DNA of 64,000 nucleotides, taken from Alentia gelatinosa. Lineage: Eukaryota > Annelida > Polychaeta > Phyllodocida > Polynoidae. The notes below the pieces were generated by a model. It made no database searches and had not been told where the DNA came from. It worked only from the letters and a program-made list of their open reading frames with translations. The stretch spans positions 1,845,122 to 1,909,121 of the forward strand of contig OX465580.1 of assembly GCA_950022655.1 (NCBI GenBank). The letters are read 5' to 3'. Positions 45,301-58,628 of this stretch are shown in pieces. The translations under genes and the position numbers were made by a program. Every line of letters begins with the position of its first letter. The first letter of the stretch is position 1.

Positions 45301-48300
45301 CGGTGGTCAGTGTACATTGATGTTAGTGGTTTTTTTGGTAGTTTCATGGTGCGGTGGTCAGTGTACATTGATGTTAGTGTTTTTTGTGGTTGTATCATGG
45401 TGCGGTGGTCAGTGTACATTGATGTTAGTGGTTTTTGTGGTAGTTTCATGGTGCGGTGGTCAGTGTACATTGATGTTAGTGGTTTTTGTGGTAGTATCAT
45501 GGTGCGGTGGTCAGTGTACATTGAGGGTGTGGTTTTTGTGGTAGTATCATGGTGCGGTGGTCAGTATACATTGATGTTAGTGGTTTTTGTGGTAGTTTCA
45601 TGGTGCGGTGGTCAGTGTAAATTGATGTTAGTGGTTTTTGTGGTAGTATCATGGTGCGGTGGTCAGTGTACATTGATGTTAGTGTTTTTTGTGGTAGTTT
45701 CATGGTGCGGTGGTCAGTGTACATTGATGTTAGTGGTTTTTGTGGTAGTTTCATGGTGCGGTGGTCAGTGTACATTGATGTTGGTGTTTTTTGTGGTTGT
45801 TTCATGTTGCGGTGGTCAGTATACATTGATGTTAGTGTTTTTTGTGGTTGTATCATGTTGCGGTGGTCAGTATACATTTATGTTAGTGTTTTTTGTGGTA
45901 GTATCATGGTGCGGTGGTCAGTGTACATTGATGTTAGTGTTTTTTGTGGTTGTATCATGGTGTGTTGTTCAGTGTACATTGATGTTAGTGTTTTTTGTGG
46001 TTGTATCATTGTGCGGTGGTCAGTGTACATTGATGGTAGTGTTTTTTGTGGTAGTTTCATGGTGCGGTGGTCAGTGTACATTGATGTTAGTGGTTTTTGT
46101 GGTAGTTTCATGGTGCGGTGGTCAGTGTACATTGATGTTAGTGTTTTTTGTGGTTGTATCATGGTGTGTTGTTCAGTGTACATTGATGTTAGTGGTTTTT
46201 TTGGTAGTTTCATGGTGCGGTGGTCAGTGTACATTGATGTTAGTGTTTTTTGTGGTTGTATCATGGTGCGGTGGTCAGTGTACATTGATGTTAGTGGTTT
46301 TTGTGGTAGTTTCATGGTGCGGTGGTCAGTGTACATTGATGTTAGTGGTTTTTGTGGTAGTATCATGGTGCGGTGGTCAGTGTACATTGATGTTAGTGGT
46401 TTTTGTGGTAGTATCATGGTGCGGTGGTCAGTGTACATTGATGTTAGTGTTTTTTGTGGTAGTATCATGGTGCGGTGGTCAGTGTACATTGATGTTAGTG
46501 TTTTTTGTGGTTGTATCATGGTGTGTTGTTCAGTGTACATTAATGCTAGTGTTTTTTGTGTTAGTTTCATGGTGCGGTGGTCAGTGTACATTGATGTTAG
46601 TGTTTTTTGTGTTAGTTTCATGGTGCGGTGGTCAGTGTACATTGATGTTAGTGTTTTTTGTGGTAGTTTCATGGTGCGGTGGTCAGTGTACATTGATGTT
46701 AGTGGTTTTTTTGGTAGTTTCATGGTGCGGTGGTCAGTGTACATTGATGTTAGTGTTTTTTGTGGTTGTATCATGGTGCGGTGGTCAGTCTACATTGATG
46801 TTAGTGTTTTTTGTGGTAGTATCATGGTGCGGTGGTCAGTGTACATTGATGTTAGTGGTTTTTGTGGTAGTTTCATGGTGCGGTGGTCAGTGTACATTGA
46901 TGTTAGTGTTTTTTGTGGTTGTTTCATGTTGCGGTGGTCAGTATACATTGATGTTAGTGTTTTTTGTGGTTGTATCATGTTGCGGTGGTCAGTATACATT
47001 GATGTTAGTGGTTTTTGTGGTAGTTTCATGGTGCGGTGGTCAGTGTACATTGATGTTAGTGTTTTTGTGGTAGTTTCATGGTGCGGTGGTCAGTGTACAT
47101 TGATGTTAGTAGTATTTGTGGTAGTATCATGGTGCGGTGGTCAGTGTACATTGATGTTAGTGGTTTTTGTGGTAGTTTCATGGTGCGGTGGTCAGTGTAC
47201 ATTGATGTTAGTGTTTTTTGTGGTAGTATCATGGTGCGGTGGTCAGTGTACATTGATGTTAGTGGTTTTTGTGGTAGTTTCATGGTGCTGTGGCCAGTGT
47301 ACATTGATGTTAGTGTTTTTTGTGGTAGTTTCATGGTGCGGTGGTCAGTATACATCGATGTTAGTGGTTTTTGTGGTAGTTTCATGGTGCGGTGGGCAGT
47401 GTACATTGATGTTAGTGTTTTTTGTGGTAGTTTCATGGTGCGGTGGTCAGTGTACATTGATGTTAGTGTTTTTTTTGTAGTTTCATGGTGCGGTTTTCAG
47501 TGTACATTGATGTTAGTGCTTTTTGTGCTAGTTTCATGGTGCGGTGGTCAGTGTACATTGATGTTAGTGTTTTTTTTGTAGTTTCATGGTGCGGTTTTCA
47601 GTGTACATTGATGTTAGTGGTTTTTGTGCTAGTTTCATGGTGCGGTGGGCAGTGTACATTGATGTTAGTGTTTTTTGTGGTAGTTTTATGGTGCGGTGGT
47701 AAGTGTACATTGATGTTAGTGTTTTTTGTGGTTGTATCACGGTGCGGTGGTCAGTGTACATTGATGTTAGTGTTTTTTGTGGTTGTATCATGGTGCGGTG
47801 GTCAGTGTACATTGATGTTAGTGCTTTTTGTGGTAGTTTCATGGTGCGGTGGTCAGTGTACATTGATGTTAGTGTTTTTTGTGGTAGTTTCATGGTGCGG
47901 TGGTCAGTGTACATTGATGTTAGTGTTTTTTGTGGTAGTTTCATGTTGAGGTGGTCAGTATACATTGATGTTAGTGGTTTTTGTGGTTGTATCATGGTGC
48001 GGTGGTCAGTGTACATTGATGTTAGTGTTTTTTGTGGTAGTTTCATGGTGCGGTGGTCAGTGTACATTGATGTTAGTGTTTTTTGTGGTAGTTTCATGGT
48101 GCGGTGGTCAGCGTACATTGATGTTAGTGTTTTTGTGGTAGTTTCATGGTGCGGTGGTCAGTGTACATTGATGTTAGTGTTTTTTGTGTTAGTTTCATGG
48201 TGCGGTGGTCAGTGTACATTGATGTTAGTGTTTTTTGTGTTAGTTTCATGGTGCGGTGGTCAGTGTACATTGATGTTAGTGTTTTTTGTGGTAGTTTCAT

Positions 48301-51300
48301 GGTGCGGTGGTCAGTGTACATTGATGTTAGTGGTTTTTTTGGTAGTTTCATGGTGCGGTGGTCAGTGTACATTGATGTTAGTGTTTTTTGTGGTTGTATC
48401 ATGGTGCGGTGGTCAGTGTACATTGATGTTAGTGGTTTTTGTGGTAGTTTCATGGTGCGGTGGTCAGTGTACATTGATGTTAGTGGTTTTTGTGGTAGTA
48501 TCATGGTGCGGTGGTCAGTGTACATTGATGTTAGTGGTTTTTGTGGTAGTATCATGGTGCGGTGGTCAGTGTATATTGATGTTAGTGTTTTTTGTGGTAG
48601 TATCATGGTGCGGTGGTCAGTGTACATTGATGTTAGTGTTTTTTGTGGTTGTATCATGGTGTGTTGTTCAGTGTACATTAATGTTAGTGTTTTTTGTGTT
48701 AGTTTCATGGTGCGGTGGTCAGTGTACATTGATGTTAGTGTTTTTTGTGTTAGTTTCATGGTCCGGTGGTCAGTGTACATTGATGTTAGTGTTTTTTGTG
48801 GTAGTTTCATGGTGCGGTGGTCAGTGTACATTGATGTTAGTGGTTTTTTTGGTAGTTTCATGGTGCGGTGGTCAGTGTACATTGATGTTAGTGTTTTTTG
48901 TGGTTGTATCATGGTGCGGTGGTCAGTGTACATTGATGTTAGTGGTTTTTGTGGTAGTTTCATGGTGCGGTGGTCAGTGTACATTGATGTTAGTGGTTTT
49001 TGTGGTAGTATCATGGTGCGGTGGTCAGTGTACATTGAGGGTGTGGTTTTTGTGGTAGTATCATGGTGCGGTGGTCAGTATACATTGATGTTAGTGGTTT
49101 TTGTGGTAGTTTCATGGTGCGGTGGTCAGTGTAAATTGATGTTAGTGGTTTTTGTGGTAGTATCATGGTGCGGTGGTCAGTGTACATTGATGTTAGTGTT
49201 TTTTGTGGTAGTTTCATGGTGCGGTGGTCAGTGTACATTGATGTTAGTGGTTTTTGTGGTAGTTTCATGGTGCGGTGGTCAGTGTACATTGATGTTGGTG
49301 TTTTTTGTGGTTGTTTCATGTTGCGGTGGTCAGTATACATTGATGTTAGTGTTTTTTGTGGTTGTATCATGTTGCGGTGGTCAGTATACATTGATGTTAG
49401 TGTTTTTTGTGGTAGTATCATGGTGCGGTGGTCAGTGTACATTGATGTTAGTGTTTTTTGTGGTTGTATCATGGTGTGTTGTTCAGTGTACATTGATGTT
49501 AGTGTTTTTTGTGGTTGTATCATTGTGCGGTGGTCAGTGTACATTGATGGTAGTGTTTTTTGTGGTAGTTTCATGGTGCGGTGGTCAGTGTACATTGATG
49601 TTAGTGGTTTTTGTGGTAGTTTCATGGTGCGGTGGTCAGTGTACATTGATGTTAGTGTTTTTTGTGGTTGTATCATGGTGTGTTGTTCAGTGTACATTAA
49701 TGTTAGTGGTTTTTTTGGTAGTTTCATGGTGCGGTGGTCAGTGTACATTGATGTTAGTGTTTTTTGTGGTTGTATCATGGTGCGGTGGTCAGTGTACATT
49801 GATGTTAGTGGTTTTTGTGGTAGTTTCATGGTGCGGTGGTCAGTGTACATTGATGTTAGTGGTTTTTGTGGTAGTATCATGGTGCGGTGGTCAGTGTACA
49901 TTGATGTTAGTGGTTTTTGTGGTAGTATCATGGTGCGGTGGTCAGTGTACATTGATGTTAGTGTTTTTTGTGGTAGTATCATGGTGCGGTGGTCAGTGTT
50001 CATTGATGTTAGTGTTTTTTGTGGTTGTATCATGGTGTGTTGTTCAGTGTACATTAATGTTAGTGTTTTTTGTGTTAGTTTCATGGTGCGGTGGTCAGTG
50101 TACATTGATGTTAGTGTTTTTTGTGTTAGTTTCATGGTGCGGTGGTCAGTGTACATTGATGTTAGTGTTTTTTGTGGTAGTTTCATGGTGCGGTGGTCAG
50201 TGTACATTGATGTTAGTGGTTTTTTTGGTAGTTTCATGGTGCGGTGGTCAGTGTACATTGATGTTAGTGTTTTTTGTGGTTGTATCATGGTGCGGTGGTC
50301 AGTGTACATTGATGTTAGTGGTTTTTGTGGTAGTTTCATGGTGCGGTGGTCAGTGTACATTGATGTTAGTGGTTTTTGTGGTAGTATCATGGTGCGGTGG
50401 TCAGTGTACATTGATGTTAGTGGTTTTTGTGGTAGTATCATGGTGCGGTGGTCAGTGTACATTGATGTTAGTGGTTTTTGTGGTAGTTTCATGGTGCGGT
50501 GGTCAGTGTACATTGATGTTAGTGTTTTTTGTGGTTGTTTCATGTTGCGGTGGTCAGTATACATTGATGTTAGTGTTTTTTGTGGTTGTATCATGTTGCG
50601 GTGGTCAGTATACATTGATGTTAGTGTTTTTTGTGGTAGTATCATGGTGCGGTGGTCAGTGTACATTGATGTTAGTGGTTTTTGTGGTAGTATCATGGTG
50701 CGGTGGTCAGTGTACATTGATGTTAGTGTTTTTTGTGGTTGTATCATGGTGTGTTGTTCAGTGTACATTGATGTTAGTGTTTTTTGTGGTTGTATCATTG
50801 TGCGGTGGTCAGTGTACATTGATGGTAGTGTTTTTTGTGGTAGTTTCATGGTGCGGTGGTCAGTGTACATTGATGTTAGTGGTTTTTGTGGTAGTTTCAT
50901 GGTGCGGTGGTCAGTGTACATTGATGTTAGTGGTTTTTGTGGTAGTTTCATGGTGCGGTGGTCAGTGTACATTGATGTTAGTGTTTTTTGTGGTAGTTTC
51001 ATGGTACGGTGGTCAGTGTACATTGATGTTAGTGTTTTTTGTGGTAGTTTCATGGTGCGGTGGTCAGTGTACATTGATGTTAGTGTTTTTGTTGTTGTTT
51101 CATGGTGCGGTGGTCAGTGTACATTGATGTTAGTGTTTTTTGTGGTAGTTTCATGGTACGGTGGTCAGTGTACATTGATGTTAGTGTTTTTTGTGGTAGT
51201 TTCATGGTACGGTGGTCAGTGTACATTGATGTTAGTGTTTTTTGTGGTAGTTTCATGGTGCGGTGGTCAGTGTACATTGATGTTAGTGTTTTTTGTGGCA

Positions 51301-54300
51301 TTTTCATGGTACGGTGGTCAGTGTACATTGATGTTAGTGTTTTTTGTCGTTGCATCATGGTACGGTGGTCAGTGTACATTGATGTTAGTGTTTTTTGTGG
51401 TTGTATCATGGTGCGGTGGTCAGTGTACATTGATGTTAGTGTTTTTTGTGGTTGTATCATGGTGTGTTGTTCAGTGTACATTAATGTTAGTGGTTTTTTT
51501 GGTAGTTTCATGGTGCGGTGGTCAGTGTACATTGATGTTAGTGTTTTTTGTGGTTGTATCATGGTGCGGTGGTCAGTGTACATTGATGTTAGTGGTTTTT
51601 GTGGTAGTTTCATGGTGCGGTGGTCAGTGTACATTGATGTTAGTGTTTTTTGTGGTTGTATCATGGTGTGTTGTTCAGTGTACATTGATGTTAGTGGTTT
51701 TTTTGGTAGTTTCATGGTGCGGTGGTCAGTGTACATTGATGTTAGTGTTTTTTGTGGTTGTATCATGGTGCGGTGGTCAGTGTACATTGATGTTAGTGGT
51801 TTTTGTGGTAGTTTCATGGTGCGGTGGTCAGTGTACATTGATGTTAGTGGTTTTTGTGGTAGTATCATGGTGCGGTGGTCAGTGTACATTGATGTTAGTG
51901 GTTTTTGTGGTAGTATCATGGTGCGGTGGTCAGTGTACATTGATGTTAGTGTTTTTTGTGGTAGTATCATGGTGCGGTGGTCAGTGTACATTGATGTTAG
52001 TGTTTTTTGTGGTTGTATCATGGTGTGTTGTTCAGTGTACATTAATGCTAGTGTTTTTTGTGTTAGTTTCATGGTGCGGTGGTCAGTGTACATTGATGTT
52101 AGTGTTTTTTGTGTTAGTTTCATGGTGCGGTGGTCAGTGTACATTGATGTTAGTGTTTTTTGTGGTAGTTTCATGGTGCGGTGGTCAGTGTACATTGATG
52201 TTAGTGGTTTTTTTGGTAGTTTCATGGTGCGGTGGTCAGTGTACATTGATGTTAGTGTTTTTTGTGGTTGTATCATGGTGCGGTGGTCAGTCTACATTGA
52301 TGTTAGTGTTTTTTGTGGTAGTATCATGGTGCGGTGGTCAGTGTACATTGATGTTAGTGGTTTTTGTGGTAGTTTCATGGTGCGGTGGTCAGTGTACATT
52401 GATGTTAGTGTTTTTTGTGGTTGTTTCATGTTGCGGTGGTCAGTATACATTGATGTTAGTGTTTTTTGTGGTTGTATCATGTTGCGGTGGTCAGTATACA
52501 TTGATGTTAGTGGTTTTTGTGGTAGTTTCATGGTGCGGTGGTCAGTGTACATTGATGTTAGTGTTTTTGTGGTAGTTTCATGGTGCGGTGGTCAGTGTAC
52601 ATTGATGTTAGTAGTATTTGTGGTAGTATCATGGTGCGGTGGTCAGTGTACATTGATGTTAGTGGTTTTTGTGGTAGTTTCATGGTGCGGTGGTCAGTGT
52701 ACATTGATGTTAGTGTTTTTTTTGTAGTTTCATGGTGCGGTTTTCAGTGTACATTGATGTTAGTGCTTTTTGTGCTAGTTTCATGGTGCGGTGGTCAGTG
52801 TACATTGATGTTAGTGTTTTTTTTGTAGTTTCATGGTGCGGTTTTCAGTGTACATTGATGTTAGTGGTTTTTGTGCTAGTTTCATGGTGCGGTGGGCAGT
52901 GTACATTGATGTTAGTGTTTTTTGTGGTAGTTTTATGGTGCGGTGGTAAGTGTACATTGATGTTAGTGTTTTTTGTGGTTGTATCACGGTGCGGTGGTCA
53001 GTGTACATTGATGTTAGTGTTTTTTGTGGTTGTATCATGGTGCGGTGGTCAGTGTACATTGATGTTAGTGCTTTTTGTGGTAGTTTCATGGTGCGGTGGT
53101 CAGTGTACATTGATGTTAGTGTTTTTTGTGGTAGTTTCATGGTGCGGTGGTCAGTGTACATTGATGTTAGTGTTTTTTGTGGTAGTTTCATGTTGAGGTG
53201 GTCAGTATACATTGATGTTAGTGGTTTTTGTGGTTGTATCATGGTGCGGTGGTCAGTGTACATTGATGTTAGTGTTTTTTGTGGTAGTTTCATGGTGCGG
53301 TGGTCAGTGTACATTGATGTTAGTGTTTTTTGTGGTAGTTTCATGGTGCGGTGGTCAGCGTACATTGATGTTAGTGTTTTTGTGGTAGTTTCATGGTGCG
53401 GTGGTCAGTGTACATTGATGTTAGTGTTTTTTGTGTTAGTTTCATGGTGCGGTGGTCAGTGTACATTGATGTTAGTGTTTTTTGTGTTAGTTTCATGGTG
53501 CGGTGGTCAGTGTACATTGATGTTAGTGTTTTTTGTGGTAGTTTCATGGTGCGGTGGTCAGTGTACATTGATGTTAGTGGTTTTTTTGGTAGTTTCATGG
53601 TGCGGTGGTCAGTGTACATTGATGTTAGTGTTTTTTGTGGTTGTATCATGGTGCGGTGGTCAGTGTACATTGATGTTAGTGGTTTTTGTGGTAGTTTCAT
53701 GGTGCGGTGGTCAGTGTACATTGATGTTAGTGGTTTTTGTGGTAGTATCATGGTGCGGTGGTCAGTGTACATTGATGTTAGTGGTTTTTGTGGTAGTATC
53801 ATGGTGCGGTGGTCAGTGTACATTGATGTTAGTGTTTTTTGTGGTAGTATCATGGTGCGGTGGTCAGTGTACATTGATGTTAGTGTTTTTTGTGGTTGTA
53901 TCATGGTGTGTTGTTCAGTGTACATTAATGTTAGTGTTTTTTGTGTTAGTTTCATGGTGCGGTGGTCAGTGTACATTGATGTTAGTGTTTTTTGTGTTAG
54001 TTTCATGGTCCGGTGGTCAGTGTACATTGATGTTAGTGTTTTTTGTGGTAGTTTCATGGTGCGGTGGTCAGTGTACATTGATGTTAGTGGTTTTTTTGGT
54101 AGTTTCATGGTGCGGTGGTCAGTGTACATTGATGTTAGTGTTTTTTGTGGTTGTATCATGGTGCGGTGGTCAGTGTACATTGATGTTAGTGGTTTTTGTG
54201 GTAGTTTCATGGTGCGGTGGTCAGTGTACATTGATGTTAGTGGTTTTTGTGGTAGTATCATGGTGCGGTGGTCAGTGTACATTGAGGGTGTGGTTTTTGT

Positions 54301-57300
54301 GGTAGTATCATGGTGCGGTGGTCAGTATACATTGATGTTAGTGGTTTTTGTGGTAGTTTCATGGTGCGGTGGTCAGTGTAAATTGATGTTAGTGGTTTTT
54401 GTGGTAGTATCATGGTGCGGTGGTCAGTGTACATTGATGTTAGTGTTTTTTGTGGTAGTTTCATGGTGCGGTGGTCAGTGTACATTGATGTTAGTGGTTT
54501 TTGTGGTAGTTTCATGGTGCGGTGGTCAGTGTACATTGATGTTGGTGTTTTTTGTGGTTGTTTCATGTTGCGGTGGTCAGTATACATTGATGTTAGTGTT
54601 TTTTGTGGTTGTATCATGTTGCGGTGGTCAGTATACATTGATGTTAGTGTTTTTTGTGGTAGTATCATGGTGCGGTGGTCAGTGTACATTGATGTTAGTG
54701 TTTTTTGTGGTTGTATCATGGTGTGTTGTTCAGTGTACATTGATGTTAGTGTTTTTTGTGGTTGTATCATTGTGCGGTGGTCAGTGTACATTGATGGTAG
54801 TGTTTTTTGTGGTAGTTTCATGGTGCGGTGGTCAGTGTACATTGATGTTAGTGGTTTTTGTGGTAGTTTCATGGTGCGGTGGTCAGTGTACATTGATGTT
54901 AGTGTTTTTTGTGGTTGTATCATGGTGTGTTGTTCAGTGTACATTAATGTTAGTGGTTTTTTTGGTAGTTTCATGGTGCGGTGGTCAGTGTACATTGATG
55001 TTAGTGTTTTTTGTGGTTGTATCATGGTGCGGTGGTCAGTGTACATTGATGTTAGTGGTTTTTGTGGTAGTTTCATGGTGCGGTGGTCAGTGTACATTGA
55101 TGTTAGTGGTTTTTGTGGTAGTATCATGGTGCGGTGGTCAGTGTACATTGATGTTAGTGGTTTTTGTGGTAGTATCATGGTGCGGTGGTCAGTGTACATT
55201 GATGTTAGTGTTTTTTGTGGTAGTATCATGGTGCGGTGGTCAGTGTTCATTGATGTTAGTGTTTTTTGTGGTTGTATCATGGTGTGTTGTTCAGTGTACA
55301 TTAATGTTAGTGTTTTTTGTGTTAGTTTCATGGTGCGGTGGTCAGTGTACATTGATGTTAGTGTTTTTTGTGTTAGTTTCATGGTGCGGTGGTCAGTGTA
55401 CATTGATGTTAGTGTTTTTTGTGGTAGTTTCATGGTGCGGTGGTCAGTGTACATTGATGTTAGTGGTTTTTTTGGTAGTTTCATGGTGCGGTGGTCAGTG
55501 TACATTGATGTTAGTGTTTTTTGTGGTTGTATCATGGTGCGGTGGTCAGTGTACATTGATGTTAGTGGTTTTTGTGGTAGTTTCATGGTGCGGTGGTCAG
55601 TGTACATTGATGTTAGTGGTTTTTGTGGTAGTATCATGGTGCGGTGGTCAGTGTACATTGATGTTAGTGGTTTTTGTGGTAGTATCATGGTGCGGTGGTC
55701 AGTGTACATTGATGTTAGTGGTTTTTGTGGTAGTTTCATGGTGCGGTGGTCAGTGTACATTGATGTTAGTGTTTTTTGTGGTTGTTTCATGTTGCGGTGG
55801 TCAGTATACATTGATGTTAGTGTTTTTTGTGGTTGTATCATGTTGCGGTGGTCAGTATACATTGATGTTAGTGTTTTTTGTGGTAGTATCATGGTGCGGT
55901 GGTCAGTGTACATTGATGTTAGTGGTTTTTGTGGTAGTATCATGGTGCGGTGGTCAGTGTACATTGATGTTAGTGTTTTTTGTGGTTGTATCATGGTGTG
56001 TTGTTCAGTGTACATTGATGTTAGTGTTTTTTGTGGTTGTATCATTGTGCGGTGGTCAGTGTACATTGATGGTAGTGTTTTTTGTGGTAGTTTCATGGTG
56101 CGGTGGTCAGTGTACATTGATGTTAGTGGTTTTTGTGGTAGTTTCATGGTGCGGTGGTCAGTGTACATTGATGTTAGTGGTTTTTGTGGTAGTTTCATGG
56201 TGCGGTGGTCAGTGTACATTGATGTTAGTGTTTTTTGTGGTTGTATCATGGTGCGGTGGTCAGTGTACATTGATGTTAGTGGTTTTTGTGGTAGTTTCAT
56301 GGTGCGGTGGTCAGTGTACATTGATGTTAGTGGTTTTTGTGGTAGTATCATGGTGCGGTGGTCAGTGTACATTGATGTTAGTGGTTTTTGTGGTAGTATC
56401 ATGGTGCGGTGGTCAGTGTACATTGATGTTAGTGTTTTTTGTGGTAGTATCATGGTGCGGTGGTCAGTGTTCATTGATGTTAGTGTTTTTTGTGGTTGTA
56501 TCATGGTGTGTTGTTCAGTGTACATTAATGTTAGTGTTTTTTGTGTTAGTTTCATGGTGCGGTGGTCAGTGTACATTGATGTTAGTGTTTTTTGTGTTAG
56601 TTTCATGGTGCGGTGGTCAGTGTACATTGATGTTAGTGTTTTTTGTGGTAGTTTCATGGTGCGGTGGTCAGTGTACATTGATGTTAGTGGTTTTTTTGGT
56701 AGTTTCATGGTGCGGTGGTCAGTGTACATTGATGTTAGTGTTTTTTGTGGTTGTATCATGGTGCGGTGGTCAGTGTACATTGATGTTAGTGGTTTTTGTG
56801 GTAGTTTCATGGTGCGGTGGTCAGTGTACATTGATGTTAGTGGTTTTTGTGGTAGTATCATGGTGCGGTGGTCAGTGTACATTGATGTTAGTGGTTTTTG
56901 TGGTAGTATCATGGTGCGGTGGTCAGTGTACATTGATGTTAGTGGTTTTTGTGGTAGTTTCATGGTGCGGTGGTCAGTGTACATTGATGTTAGTGTTTTT
57001 TGTGGTTGTTTCATGTTGCGGTGGTCAGTATACATTGATGTTAGTGTTTTTTGTGGTTGTATCATGTTGCGGTGGTCAGTATACATTGATGTTAGTGTTT
57101 TTTGTGGTAGTATCATGGTGCGGTGGTCAGTGTACATTGATGTTAGTGGTTTTTGTGGTAGTATCATGGTGCGGTGGTCAGTGTACATTGATGTTAGTGT
57201 TTTTTGTGGTTGTATCATGGTGTGTTGTTCAGTGTACATTGATGTTAGTGTTTTTTGTGGTTGTATCATTGTGCGGTGGTCAGTGTACATTGATGGTAGT

Positions 57301-58440
57301 GTTTTTTGTGGTAGTTTCATGGTGCGGTGGTCAGTGTACATTGATGTTAGTGGTTTTTGTGGTAGTTTCATGGTGCGGTGGTCAGTGTACATTGATGTTA
57401 GTGTTTTTTGTGGTAGTTTCATGGTGCGGTGGTCAGTGTACATTGATGTTAGTGTTTTTGTTGTTGTTTCATGGTGCGGTGGTCAGTGTACATTGATGTT
57501 AGTGTTTTTTGTGGTAGTTTCATGGTACGGTGGTCAGTGTACATTGATGTTAGTTTTTTTTGTGGTAGTTTCATGGTACGGTGGTCAGTGTACATTGATG
57601 TTAGTGTTTTTTGTGGTAGTTTCATGGTGCGGTGGTCAGTGTACATTGATGTTAGTGTTTTTTGTGGTAGTTTCATGGTACGGTGGTCAGTGTACATTGA
57701 TGTTAGTGTTTTTTGTCGTTGCATCATGGTACGGTCGTCAGTGTACATTGATGTTAGTGTTTTTTGTGGTTGTATCATGGTGCGGTGGTCAGTGTACATT
57801 GATGTTATTGTTTTTTGTGGTAGTTTTATGGTGCGGTGGTCAGTGTACATTGATGTTAGTGTTTTTTGTGGTAGTTTCATGGTACGGTGGTCAGTGTACA
57901 TTGATGTTAGTGTTTTTTGTCGTTGCATCATGGTACGGTGGTCAGTGTACATTGATGTTAGTGTTTTTTGTGGTTGTATCATGGTGCGGTGGTCAGTGTA
58001 CATTGATGTTAGTGTTTTTTGTGGTAGTTTTATGGTGCGGTGGTCAGTATACATTGATGTTAGTGTTTTTTGTGGTGGTTTCATGGTGCGGTGGTCAGTG
58101 TTCATTGATGTTAGTGTTTTTTGTGGTAGTTTCATGGTGCGGTGGTCAGTGTACATTGATGTTAGTGTTGTTTGTGCTAGTTTCATGGTGCGGTGGTCAG
58201 TGTACATTGATGTTAGTGTTTTTTGTGGTAGTTTTATGGTGCGGTGGTCAGTGTACATTGATAATAGTGTTTTTTGTGGAAGTTTCATGGTGCGGTGGTC
58301 AGTGTACATTGATGTTAGTGTTTTTGTGGTAGTTTCATGGTGCGGTGGTCAGTGTACATTGATGTTAGTGTTTTTTGTGGTAGTTTCATGGTACGGTGGT
58401 CAGTGTACATTGGGGGTGTGATTTTTGTGGTTGTATTTTT
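33341..58440. repeat. 25-kb satellite of a 51-bp monomer (~490 copies) with higher-order structure
   Basis: The monomer comprises TTTCATGGTGCGGTGGTCAG, TGTACATTGATGTTAGTGTT and TTTTGTGGTAG (51 bp; 23 T, 17 G, 7 A, 4 C). A few units are 49-50 bp or carry an extra T. The commonest variants are GTTGTATC for GTAGTTTC, GTGGTTTTT for GTGTTTTTT, GTGTTAG, GTGCTAG, GTGTGTTGTTC for GTGCGGTGGTC, and ATTAATG. Rare variants recur at fixed distances. TATCACGG occurs at 35361, 38875, 40757, 44220, 47734 and 52981; ATTGAGGGTGTGG at 33403 (left edge), 36661, 40175, 42006, 45520, 49034 and 54281, with a relative, ATTGGGGGTGTG, at 58409 (right edge). The main higher-order period is 3514 bp (69 monomers less 5 bp). 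Because 51 is divisible by 3 and stops are missing in several frames, frames of up to 1367 codons exist on both strands; they are artefacts. Confidence 0.98.
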
Positions 58441-58536
58441 TTTATTATTCAGGAAGCAATTATATTGGGCGTTATTACATGCAGTTGCATCAACAATATA
58501 TACTTATATAGAACGTCCTGACCATCCTGTACAATT

Positions 58537-58628
58537 CACAGAACGAGATGGTAATTTACGGTTTGTACGGACCGAGGCATTTTTGCCGAGTTCCGTACAA
58601 ACCGTAAATTACCATCGAGTTCTGTGAC
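58537..58628. repeat. 92-bp near-perfect palindrome with TACGG stem
   Basis: The left arm CACAGAACGAGATGGTAATT + TACGGTTTGTACGGA pairs with TCCGTACAAACCGTAAATTA + CCATCGAGTTCTGTG, with two or three mismatches in about 36 bp. Inner GGCATTTTTGCC. Starts 97 bp after the satellite ends. Confidence 0.85.

Noticed and set aside
33397..58421. Open frames of 400-1367 codons on both strands across the satellite (e.g. 53393-57496 +, 54258-57443 -)
   Set aside because: They come from a 51-bp monomer divisible by 3 with no stop in several frames. The same DNA is open in three or more frames, and monomer variants change residues freely, so there is no sign of protein selection.
33341..58440. CRISPR array
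   Set aside because: Units are contiguous 51-bp copies with no unique spacers; sequence context is eukaryotic and no cas genes are present.
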